Part shown: positions 27,232 to 35,143 of the stretch, piece after piece
Position numbering within the stretch: the first letter of the stretch is position 1
Layout of the letters: every line of letters starts with the position of its first letter
NCBI GenBank assembly: GCA_031421635.1
Contig: JANOPA010000037.1
Location: forward strand, 1 to 64,000
DNA from: JAPOKJ01 sp031421635
Lineage (GTDB): Bacteria; Pseudomonadota; Gammaproteobacteria; Burkholderiales; Burkholderiaceae_E
DNA: 64,000 nt
Reading direction: 5' to 3'
The notes under the pieces: model-generated
Told to the model about the DNA's origin: nothing
The model's database searches: none
What the model saw: the letters and a program-made list of their open reading frames with translations, nothing else
Made by a program: the position numbers and the translations under genes

Positions 27232-27482
27232 TCCGAACCCACGGGCTGCATCTGATTCCAGTCCAGTAGATCGCGCGGCATAGGCGCCTTAAGGTCACAT
27301 AATGCATTGAGTTCAGCCGCCGTGTATTTTCGACGCTTCGCCTTGGGTTGAATGAGTAGTCCGCCATCTGCCGTGGCTTTTACCGTGACCGTTTGACCTG
27401 CTATTAGGCCAAGCTCCCGAATGAGAGCCGGTGGCAGCGTTAGACCTGTGGAGTTTCCAAATTTCCTGAGCTGCATTTCCAT
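27225..27482 (-). CDS. chpS: ChpS/MazE-type antitoxin
   Basis: An 85-residue AbrB-like swapped-hairpin DNA-binding protein. MEMQLRKFGNSTGLTLPPAL is the MazE/ChpS start and GLIAGQTVTVKATADGGLLI the second half of the fold. The C-terminal tail (YTAAELNALCDL ... PVGSEW) is the toxin-binding part and resembles ChpS. ATG at 27482 is used because AGGAA lies 7 bases upstream; a start 21 bases earlier is possible. It should repress its own operon. Confidence 0.87.
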   Translation of the reverse strand: MEMQLRKFGNSTGLTLPPALIRELGLIAGQTVTVKATADGGLLIQPKAKRRKYTAAELNALCDLKAPMPRDLLDWNQMQPVGSEW

Positions 27483-27572
27483 TGTGGGATTCCTTTGGCT
27501 CACGCTTATCGTGCAAGCATCTAATCTTAATGGAACAAATGCAGCGTGTCAAACATAATTGTACATTTACGC

Positions 27573-27972
27573 GGCGTTACTTGGAATCGGCGATCTGCAA
27601 GAGAGGAGGGGCGTCAAGCACCTCCGCGTATTCGGCAAAGGCTCGAAGGCCCGATACCCCGTGCATCCATCGAGCGCAGAAACGCTCGATACCTACCTCG
27701 AAGAAGCGGGCCGCTCAAACCTTTCCAAGCCCCTCAAAACGGATGGCATTTATCGGGAACTCAAACGCTACGCCGCCCAAGCCGGTATTCGGCTGGACGG
27801 TTTCGGGGCCCATGCTCTACGGGCCACGGCCGCCACCAATGCGCTGCTCCATGAGGCAGAAATCACTAAAGTTCAAGAGCTGCAGGGGCATGCGAATATT
27901 TCGACGACCAAGCTTTATGATCGAAGGCTATCGCGGCCGGAAGACAGTGCAGTTTTTCGAGTACGTTATTGA
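27573..27972 (+). pseudogene. Tyrosine recombinase C-terminal fragment
   Basis: The frame reads GIGDLQERRGVKHLRVFGKG then GSKARYPVHPSSAETL, the catalytic domain with its Lys hairpin. HALRATAATNALLHEAEITK gives the His-x-x-Arg box, and QGHANISTTKLYDRR carries the late His and nucleophile Tyr. The N-terminal DNA-binding domain and the first catalytic Arg are missing, and the upstream sequence shows no continuation. It is a remnant of an integrase, next to the toxin-antitoxin genes. Confidence 0.78.
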
Positions 27973-27986
27973 AGAAACTAACCCAG

Positions 27987-28745
27987 CTATTCGGGTACCG
28001 CACTATTCGAGGGTTTGAAACTCACTTGGGCCTTAACAACAGCTCGATTTTCGGGCCATTCAATCATCCCTTGAGAAGCAGTAATGGATCGAATCACATC
28101 GCCGTTTTGCCGCTGAGGGGCATCGAACTTCAGCTTTATCGCTCCAGAACCGGCCAACTCAGCAAGGACATCCCCCGCGAAACTATCCATACTTTTCATC
28201 GGTGCAATAGATGTGACTGCCGCTGTAACCGGGGACGACCAAATTGCCCTGACCGGATTAAGTTCATAAAGAACGGTTTGGTACTCGACAAAAACATTAC
28301 CATAAGGTCTGTACGCCTCTCTGGATATGACTGCTTTTTTCTCGGTAAACACGAGGAGGTGGGAGGACTCTTTTGGTTGAACTAGCCCCGACCCAATGGC
28401 CGCCACCACTTGGGGAAGCTCGCCAATCCTTCGCGATAGAAAGACGGGATCTGAGACATTCAAACCATTGTGTCTCAATACCCCCGAAAAGCGATCACGC
28501 AACCGATTCATAAAAACGGACTGATATTCGACTTGCGTTTGCGGAGCAACCCCAGGATAGTTAAGGTTCGACAAATTAAACACGACGTGCACGTGCTCAA
28601 CTTTGCTGTTCGCTTGAGCGAGAACCGTTGCGCGACCGGATGGAGCTGAGACACAACCTGCAGTCAGGCTCAGCGTCGCCACGAGAATTGCCGCAAGCGC
28701 CGGACGTAAGGAAGTGCCCAGGACCCTTCTAACAACATCAATCAT
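27987..28745 (-). CDS. Lipoprotein of unknown function
   Basis: A 252-residue protein from ATG 28745 (GGAG 7 bases upstream). The N-terminus is basic (MIDVVRRVLGTSLRP) followed by a hydrophobic stretch and the lipobox LTAGC, so it should be lipid-anchored. The mature part starts SAPSGRATVLAQ and includes the segments EHVHVVFNLSNLNYPGV, FMNRLRDRFSGVLRHNGLNV and SHLLVFTEKKAVISRE; it looks like a mixed alpha/beta fold. I do not recognise a family. The 3' end is convergent with the integrase fragment, 14 bp apart. Confidence 0.65.
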   Translation of the reverse strand: MIDVVRRVLGTSLRPALAAILVATLSLTAGCVSAPSGRATVLAQANSKVEHVHVVFNLSNLNYPGVAPQTQVEYQSVFMNRLRDRFSGVLRHNGLNVSDPVFLSRRIGELPQVVAAIGSGLVQPKESSHLLVFTEKKAVISREAYRPYGNVFVEYQTVLYELNPVRAIWSSPVTAAVTSIAPMKSMDSFAGDVLAELAGSGAIKLKFDAPQRQNGDVIRSITASQGMIEWPENRAVVKAQVSFKPSNSAVPE

Positions 28746-28939
28746 TACTTTGCTCCAAATATAGATTATCCAATCTTGAGTCCACAATCCGTGTCAGTCT
28801 GCGGCGGACAGATTATTGGCGGTTGGTCCCGACCAATGGACTGCCTGTGACATGGTCATATTGGAGTTCAAACTTAGCTTAGTTGACATAATATACATTA
28901 TACGCATCGTCAATTTTACGGGTTCGCTTTGTCTTTCGG

Positions 28940-29083
28940 ATGACACCGATCCCCTTGCCAAGCTGGGTATCGACAGCAAGAAGATCTTTTTTACTGATGG
29001 CACAGACTCATTTGCCCATGCCGAGAATCTCCGACGCCCAGACCCAAGAGATGGTGGACAGCCTACACACCCTAAAGGTTTAA
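28940..29083 (+). CDS. Small 47-codon frame preceding the PIN gene, possible antitoxin remnant
   Basis: From ATG 28940 the frame runs to TAA 29081-29083, followed without gap by the ATG of the PIN gene. The last part, MPRISDAQTQEMVDSLHTLK, is helical and could be the tail of an antitoxin. Position is the main argument; no family recognised. The rest of the gap 28788-28939 is AT-rich with the word ATAATATACATTAT at 28887-28900 and no other gene seen. Confidence 0.25.
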   Translation: MTPIPLPSWVSTARRSFLLMAQTHLPMPRISDAQTQEMVDSLHTLKV

Positions 29084-29434
29084 ATGGTCGCGCCTTGTGC
29101 GGCAACCGCCGAAGTGATTCTCGTGCCCGACGCGGGGCCTTTGATTACGCTCGCCTATGCAGATTCACTCGATTTACTTTTTAAGTCCGCTTGGTCTGTT
29201 GAGATCGTGGGTATGGTGCTGCACGAGCTCACCCGAAACAAAACATCAAGAAAAACAAAAACGCTGCTTACAGCCAGAAAAGCGCGTTTCCTCACCGGCG
29301 TTCACAGCAAGGTCAGGACACGGTCTTTCCTCATATTTTTGGAGCAGAAAGGTCGGATCCCCTCTGCGGTCGACATCGAGCGCAAAGCGATCCAGGCCGG
29401 GCGCTCCTTCTCAAACCTGCGCTTCCCGCCGTGA
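29084..29434 (+). pseudogene. PIN-domain toxin-like gene with probable internal deletion
   Basis: The start EVILVPDAGPLITLAYADSL is the first PIN strand with its metal-binding Asp, and MVLHELTRNKTS supplies the second acidic residue. The reading then jumps to VHSKVRTRSFLIFLEQKGRI and IERKAIQAGRSFSNLRFPP, a C-terminal tail. The middle of the domain, with the third and fourth acidic residues, is not visible, so an internal loss is inferred. The frame itself is open. Confidence 0.55.
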
Positions 29435-29479
29435 CGGGGAAGCTTTATCCGATTGAGCCTAGGTCGTGTGGGACACCTT

Positions 29480-30187
29480 TCACGTTGACTTGGCCGTTAT
29501 CAATATAACCACCAAACCCGTCGAGACAAAGCCCGTGTAACGCGTCGGTAGAAGTTGAGGTTGTGTTTTCAACAGTGGACCAATGTTTGCAAGTAATTGC
29601 TGAAGCTTGATCACCAAAGCCTTGTCCTTGAACACTTGAGCACTGACGGCGAACGCATCATTAGGGAGTGGGTCGGAAGTCCAGATAATTTTACTTTCGG
29701 AGGCTTTGATCAGACCCTCGGCAATCATCGCGTCTCGATTGTGGTTGTAATCCGCGCCGACATCTAATTCGCGGCGTGTCACGGAGGTCTCGATCGCCTG
29801 GTGCTTTGTATAAAGCACCTTGGAGAAATAGGTTTCGGGATCAATTCCTTGCTTTTGAAACTGATAAAGCGGAATCAAGTAACCCGAAGTGGAACCTTTG
29901 TCTCCGAACGCAAAGGTCTTGCCTTTCATATCGGCCACGGTGGTGATACCGCTTTGGGGGTGGGTGATCCAGATGGCAAAGTATTCCGGCTTTCCCTCAT
30001 AGAGAATGGTCGAAATCGCCTGGGCGCCAGCTTGGTGGTTAGCAAGAACATAGCCCCACGGTCCCATCAAAGAAAGGTCCGTTTCCTCATTGGTCAAAGA
30101 TTTGGCTAAGCCTTCCCAGGTATCGACTGTACGAAGGCGCACCTCCCGTCCAAGCGCCTTGGCCAAATACTCCGCAAGCGTAATCAC
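29480..30187 (-). pseudogene. PhnD-type phosphonate/phosphite-binding protein lacking its N-terminus
   Basis: The frame from GTG 30187 reads ITLAEYLAKALGREVRLRTV, DLSLMGPWGYVLANHQAGAQ, ADMKGKTFAFGDKGSTSGYL and LYTKHQAIETSVTRRELDVG, all PhnD-like periplasmic binding-protein text. The signal peptide and the first strand-helix of the mature protein are missing. The same frame carries only nine more residues upstream (VAQNDRAT) before a TAG. Without a leader it cannot reach the periplasm, so I treat it as a remnant. Its C-terminal tail (GFVSTGLVVILITAKST) also looks foreign. No ABC permease or ATPase is adjacent. Confidence 0.65.
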
Positions 30188-30230
30188 CGTTGCTCTGTCG
30201 TTCTGAGCAACCTAAACCTACATAGGTTCG

Positions 30231-31298
30231 TTAGCTTGGCGAGTGAGATTTGGGAGTGAGTTTGGCGCTTTGAATTTCCTGCTCAAGCAACCGGTCAAGC
30301 ACTCGCCTAGAAAAAACCCCGCCACTATCAATATTCAGTTTCAATAAATTGCGCGTCGGATGGGCCGAGTGGTTAAGTTGCTGGTGCTCAAGCATCTCAA
30401 GGTCTTCACTAAAAATCTTGCCCTGCCCTTCACGAATGCTCGCAGTCAGGCCTTTGTCGGCGGCATTGAACTTGCGCGCCATGCCCCAAAAATACCCAAT
30501 CGAGGTGTCGCTCTCTGGAGTAATAAAGTCGGTAACGATGCTATAGACCTTATTCTCATCGGGCGCATCGTAACCGCCATGTCCAGCATGCGCAACGCCG
30601 ACTTCGATCATTACGTTGCTGGGCGGAGTCAAACGGCAAATTTGCCAGCGGTCAACCGGAATGTTGTCGGCGAGATGATTACCGCGTAGTGCCATGCGCC
30701 AAAAAGGCGGAGCGCTAATCTCGTTCATATAGCGACTGGTAATGACCGTGTTGCCCTCTTGACTGGTTTTGCAAGGCGTGTCATCAATTTCTTTTTGGCC
30801 TATGCTGCCGGCATGGACATAAGTTTCGTGGGTCAGGTCCATCAGGTTATCGATCATTAGGCGATAGCCGCACTTGATATGATAAAGCCCTCCTCCAAAG
30901 GCCCAGTTCGGGTCCTCGTACCAATCTTGAGGGGGAATGGTCTGCGCATCAGCAAGTGCTGCGTCGCCAGGCCACACCCAGATGAAACCATAACGCTCTT
31001 CAACGGGAAAGCGCCGAATGGCGGGAAAAGCCTTGACGCGCTGACCGGGCATCGCAATAGTTTTGCCGTCGCAACCCATTTCCAGACCGTGATAGCCTCA
31101 GGTTATAGTTCCCTCAATCACCGTACCCAGAGAAAGCCGTGCACCGCGATGGGGGCAGAAATCTTCAAGGGCAGCGACCTTTCCGCCCTGGCCGCGATAA
31201 AAGACCATGCGCTCATTGCAAATGGTTCGGCCTAGGGGCTTTTCGTCGATCGTGTCGGCGGTGCAAGCAACGTACCAAGTATTTCTTAAAAATGTCAT
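30231..31298 (-). pseudogene. VanA-like Rieske oxygenase with TGA at a cluster cysteine
   Basis: The ATG at 31298 opens MTFLRNTWYVACTADTIDEK, typical of vanillate-demethylase-type oxygenases. The first Rieske pair is CPHRG. The second pair should be Cys-x-x-His in CGYHGLEMG, but the Cys codon is TGA (31098-31100). The frame continues unshifted to 30231: CDGKTIAMPGQRV, then the iron site MIDNLMDLTHETYVH with its two His and the bridging Asp. Mending one codon gives 355 residues, normal for the family. Either the gene is dead or the codon is read through; I see no convincing selenocysteine hairpin after it. The enzyme would demethylate or hydroxylate an aromatic acid. Confidence 0.85.
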
Positions 31299-31507
31299 TG
31301 TGCTTAATTCGTTGAAAAGCGAGGGTAATGAGCCCGCTCATGGCGTCGTTTATGCCAGAGGGCGGATAGTACAACCGACCCCATCTTTCTTAGTCCAATC
31401 ATAACTGTTGGACGTGCAATTCCTGACAAAAGCATCTTCTCTCCGTCAAAAGGATGAGACACGGCCAGGTGCAATCGGGTATCTTGGCTAATTCTGACGG
31501 AGTGTGC

Positions 31508-34500
31508 ATGATGCGGGCCATAGTGAAGCGTGTTTTACCGGTTTTTTTGCCGAGTTTGGCGATCAGTGTTTGGTCTTCTGCCGCGTTGGCTCAGCCCGCT
31601 AACCAGCAATCCGCTCACCAGCAGCCAGCGCCCGTGGCCGCACCTTCAGCACAAATACAAAATAGCGTCACGGCGACTGACAAGACTTCGCAAGAGGCTC
31701 CTGAAAAAACCATCGCTCAGCTTGAAACCGAATTGCCTATCCTGGTAAAGCAATATGGTGAGGATTCTGAACGTGTTGGAGATATTCTTTTCGACCTCGG
31801 CGGTAAGCTATCGGCCGCAGGACGTGCCAACGAGGCGCGCGACATTTACGTGCGCTGTATTGCCAATTACACCAAACGACTTGGCGCTGATGCGGCACTG
31901 ACCCAAGCTCCGAAGTTCAATCTCGCCGACGTTTACGACGACCTTGACCAATACGATGAGGCTCGCAAGCTCTACACCGAGGTGGTCGAGACCTGGATGA
32001 AAACGCTCGGCGGAAAGCATAAGCTCACCCTGCGCGCCATTCAAAAGCTTGGCGAAACTTTTATCCGAACGGATCGCTTTGAGCAGGCTCAGAAAATGTT
32101 TGAGTTCGCCCTACCCCGCCGTATTGAACTGCACGGCGCGGAGTCGTCTCAAGCTTTAACCACCATGTCGGGCTTGGCTCGCGCTTACCTTTTGCGCGGA
32201 AAGTACGCTGAAGGCAATAAGGTTTTACAGCAAATACAAGAGATTTATGCGGGCCGCAAAAAAGACGACGATGACGACAGTTTGGACGCCCTCGCCTTGC
32301 TAGCCAACAGCTATGAGGAGCTTGGCAACTACTCTGCGGCATTAAGTCTTAAAGAACGTGTGCTGGCGGGGTTTTCTAAGCTTTATGGCCAAAACGACAA
32401 CCGGACACTGCAGGCGCGTTTCCAAAAGGCGAACGGGTTGATGCGCATGGCGCAGTATGGCGAAGCGCTTGTTATTCATCAGGCCGTACTTGCACAGCGC
32501 ATTAGGAGTCTCGGTACAGACCATCCCAGCGCCATGAATTCGCGCAATTCCATTGCTGACGTCTTGAAAAACCTAGGGCGGGTCAAGGAAGCTGCCGCTT
32601 TAGAGCTGGACATTGCACAGGCGACTGAGAAGCGCCGAGGCAAAGACGAGTTGAGCACGCATTTTGCGTGGGATAGCTATGCGAGTTCTCTTGGCTTAAT
32701 GGGCCGCTATGTCGAAGCCGGTGAAATTAAGGAACGCACGACTAAGGCGGTGTTTGCCAAATTAGGCGGTGATAACCCTTTGGCACTCAACATGATTCAG
32801 TCCTTTGCCGCAGCGCTCACTGATGTTGGTCAAAACAAGCGCGCCTCTGAATTGCAAGAGCAGGTCTTGAAGGGACGACAAAAAGTCCTTGGTGCAGAAC
32901 ATCGTGACACGCTGGCGATAACCAATAACTTGTCAATTAACTATATTCGATCAGGGCAGCCCGCAAAAGCTCGGGACTTGCTCAAGGGCTCGATTGCCAT
33001 CATCGAAGCCGCGGGTGCAAGCCATGCGTCGTACGTGGATCTACCTTACTTTTATCGTACTCTGGGTGAAGCCCACTCGGCCTTGGGTGACAAGAACGAA
33101 GCGCGTGAAACGTATCGGCGCAGCCTTGAATTGGTGAACCGCGTGCTCGGACCAGATCATTTACTGGCGGGTTTTGTGTGTGTGTACCTTGCCCAAGTGG
33201 AGACTGAGCCAGCTCGTCGCATCCAACTCAACATGCAGGGGCTAAGGGTCGGTGAGTCGTCCGGCACGCCTGATATGGTTTGGAGAGCTGCAGACGGCCT
33301 ACGATCGGCCTATGAAGACATGAAGAGCCCCACAGTGGCGATTCTGTACGGTAAGCAAGCTGTGAACACACTACAGAGTCTTCGTGCAGGTTTGTCCAGC
33401 CTGGGTAGCGCCATGCAGGGCACTTACTTGAACGACAAGCGCAAGGTGTACACCGAACTCGCCGATCTCTTGATCGGTGAAGGGCGACTTTCGGAAGCGC
33501 AACAGGTAATGCGTATGCTGAAAGAAGATGAGTACAACGATTTTGTGACTCGCTCTGAGAAAACTGATGCGAGAGAAACCAAACTCACCATGAATTCGCA
33601 AGAGGCTGCCTGGCTGGACCGCTTTCAACAGATCAGTAGTACTTTGGTGCAAATATCAAAACGAAAATCCGAACTCGATGGCAAAGCCAAGATGGGCCTC
33701 AGTGAGGAAGAAAAAGTTGAACTCGCCAAGGTTGAAGCGGACCTAAAAGTCTCGCGACAGGCTTTCGATAGCGCCACCAAGCAGATGCTGGAAGATTCAA
33801 AAAAGGCGGCTGCGGGGGGCAACGAGCGCTTGGGATCCGAAGTCATTACCAGTGTGCGCGCCATGCGCGGCGATTTGCGTCAACTAGGCCATGGAGCGGT
33901 CCTTTTGCATTTTGTGATGGCTGAGGACAAACTGTGGATCATGTTGACCACTCCTGAAATTCAGATCGCGCGCCAGGCCGCAATATCTTCGGTTGATTTG
34001 AACCGTAAAATCAACGAATTGCGTATGGGCTTGCGAAACCCGCAACAAGATATCAAACCCTTGGCCCAAGAACTATACAAATTGTTGCTTGGGCCAATTG
34101 AAGGTGACCTTAAACAAGCGCAGGCTAAAACCCTTATGCTTTCTTTGGACGGCGCGATTCGTTATGTGCCCTTCGCGGCCTTGCATGATGGCAAGCAGTG
34201 GGCCATCGAAAATTATCGTTTTGCCATCTACACCGAAGCAGCCAAATCAAAGTTGAAGGATGCGCCTCAGGCGCTTTGGAGCTTGTCCGGCCTGGGGCTC
34301 AGTAAGGCCGTCTCGGGGTTCGACGCCCTGCCCTCGGTCAAGGACGAACTCGCCTCGCTCAACAAAAAAACCGGCGGCGTGATGGAAGGCGACACTTATA
34401 TCGATGATGCCTTTACCATGGCCCGAGTAAAAACAGCCCTCGCCGATCAACGACCGGTGCTTCATATTGCGAGTCACTTTAAGTTCACACCGGGCACGGA

Positions 34501-34963
34501 GTCAGACTCGTATCTCTTACTGGGGGACGGCGGGCGCCTAAGTTTGCGTCAAATCCGGGAGGACGATTTGCAGTTTGATCATGTCGATCTTTTGACACTC
34601 TCGGCTTGCGAGACGGCGGTGGGCGACAATGCGAAGGGAGCTGAGGTGGAAGGCCTTGGCGCTATTGCTCAGAAGCAAGGTGCGAAGGCGGTCCTGGCGA
34701 CCTTGTGGCCGGTTGCCGATAAAAGCACGGGAATTTTTATGCGTGAAATGTATCGAATTCGGGCTGAGCAAAAGCTCACCAAGTCCGAGGCGATTCGTCA
34801 GGTACAGATGGGCTTTGTGAACGGCAAATATGGCAAATTTGCCGGTGCGGCGCCGGGCGGCGAGCGCGGAGCACGAGCCCCGGGCGCAGCCTCAGTGATC
34901 GCTGTGAACTACGACCATCCGTATTTTTGGGCACCATTTATTTTGATGGGGAATTGGCTTTAA
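31508..34963 (+). CDS. Exported TPR-CHAT protein (caspase-like protease domain)
   Basis: An 1151-residue protein. A Sec signal (MMRAIVKRVLPVFLPSLAIS to ALAQP) is followed by an Ala/Gln/Pro-rich stretch. Roughly ten tetratricopeptide repeats span about residues 75-620 (for example ARDIYVRCIANYTKRLGADA and AREIYRRSLEL-like units). A helical linker rich in Lys/Glu lies near 680-770. The C-terminal CHAT domain has its catalytic His in VLHIASHFKF (about residue 990) and Cys in LTLSACETAVGD (C1034), plus ATLWPVADKST and YFWAPFILMG. Catalytic residues are intact. ATG at 31508 has GGAG 5 bases upstream. Targets are unknown; the export signal implies action outside the cytoplasm. Confidence 0.88.
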   Translation: MMRAIVKRVLPVFLPSLAISVWSSAALAQPANQQSAHQQPAPVAAPSAQIQNSVTATDKTSQEAPEKTIAQLETELPILVKQYGEDSERVGDILFDLGGKLSAAGRANEARDIYVRCIANYTKRLGADAALTQAPKFNLADVYDDLDQYDEARKLYTEVVETWMKTLGGKHKLTLRAIQKLGETFIRTDRFEQAQKMFEFALPRRIELHGAESSQALTTMSGLARAYLLRGKYAEGNKVLQQIQEIYAGRKKDDDDDSLDALALLANSYEELGNYSAALSLKERVLAGFSKLYGQNDNRTLQARFQKANGLMRMAQYGEALVIHQAVLAQRIRSLGTDHPSAMNSRNSIADVLKNLGRVKEAAALELDIAQATEKRRGKDELSTHFAWDSYASSLGLMGRYVEAGEIKERTTKAVFAKLGGDNPLALNMIQSFAAALTDVGQNKRASELQEQVLKGRQKVLGAEHRDTLAITNNLSINYIRSGQPAKARDLLKGSIAIIEAAGASHASYVDLPYFYRTLGEAHSALGDKNEARETYRRSLELVNRVLGPDHLLAGFVCVYLAQVETEPARRIQLNMQGLRVGESSGTPDMVWRAADGLRSAYEDMKSPTVAILYGKQAVNTLQSLRAGLSSLGSAMQGTYLNDKRKVYTELADLLIGEGRLSEAQQVMRMLKEDEYNDFVTRSEKTDARETKLTMNSQEAAWLDRFQQISSTLVQISKRKSELDGKAKMGLSEEEKVELAKVEADLKVSRQAFDSATKQMLEDSKKAAAGGNERLGSEVITSVRAMRGDLRQLGHGAVLLHFVMAEDKLWIMLTTPEIQIARQAAISSVDLNRKINELRMGLRNPQQDIKPLAQELYKLLLGPIEGDLKQAQAKTLMLSLDGAIRYVPFAALHDGKQWAIENYRFAIYTEAAKSKLKDAPQALWSLSGLGLSKAVSGFDALPSVKDELASLNKKTGGVMEGDTYIDDAFTMARVKTALADQRPVLHIASHFKFTPGTESDSYLLLGDGGRLSLRQIREDDLQFDHVDLLTLSACETAVGDNAKGAEVEGLGAIAQKQGAKAVLATLWPVADKSTGIFMREMYRIRAEQKLTKSEAIRQVQMGFVNGKYGKFAGAAPGGERGARAPGAASVIAVNYDHPYFWAPFILMGNWL

Positions 34964-35143
34964 ATCGAAATACCGAGGCTGGTTACGAGGTCGGACAAAT
35001 GCTCAAGCCTTCGTTACAGCTCCTTACAAGTTTTTCGCAATTTAGCTAGTCATCGCACTCGCCAGCCTTTATGCTAAGGCATGTCCAAAGCTCACACAGC
35101 ACTACCCACCGCTACGTCGGCGTCCTGCACGTAGGCCATCACT

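Noticed and set aside
28816..29184. 122-residue plus-strand frame
   Set aside because: It has no family-like pattern and its end overlaps the PIN gene, whose frame carries real motifs.
31098..31150. Selenocysteine insertion signal after the Rieske TGA
   Set aside because: No stable hairpin of the usual bacterial form at the right distance could be drawn by eye; kept only as an open question.
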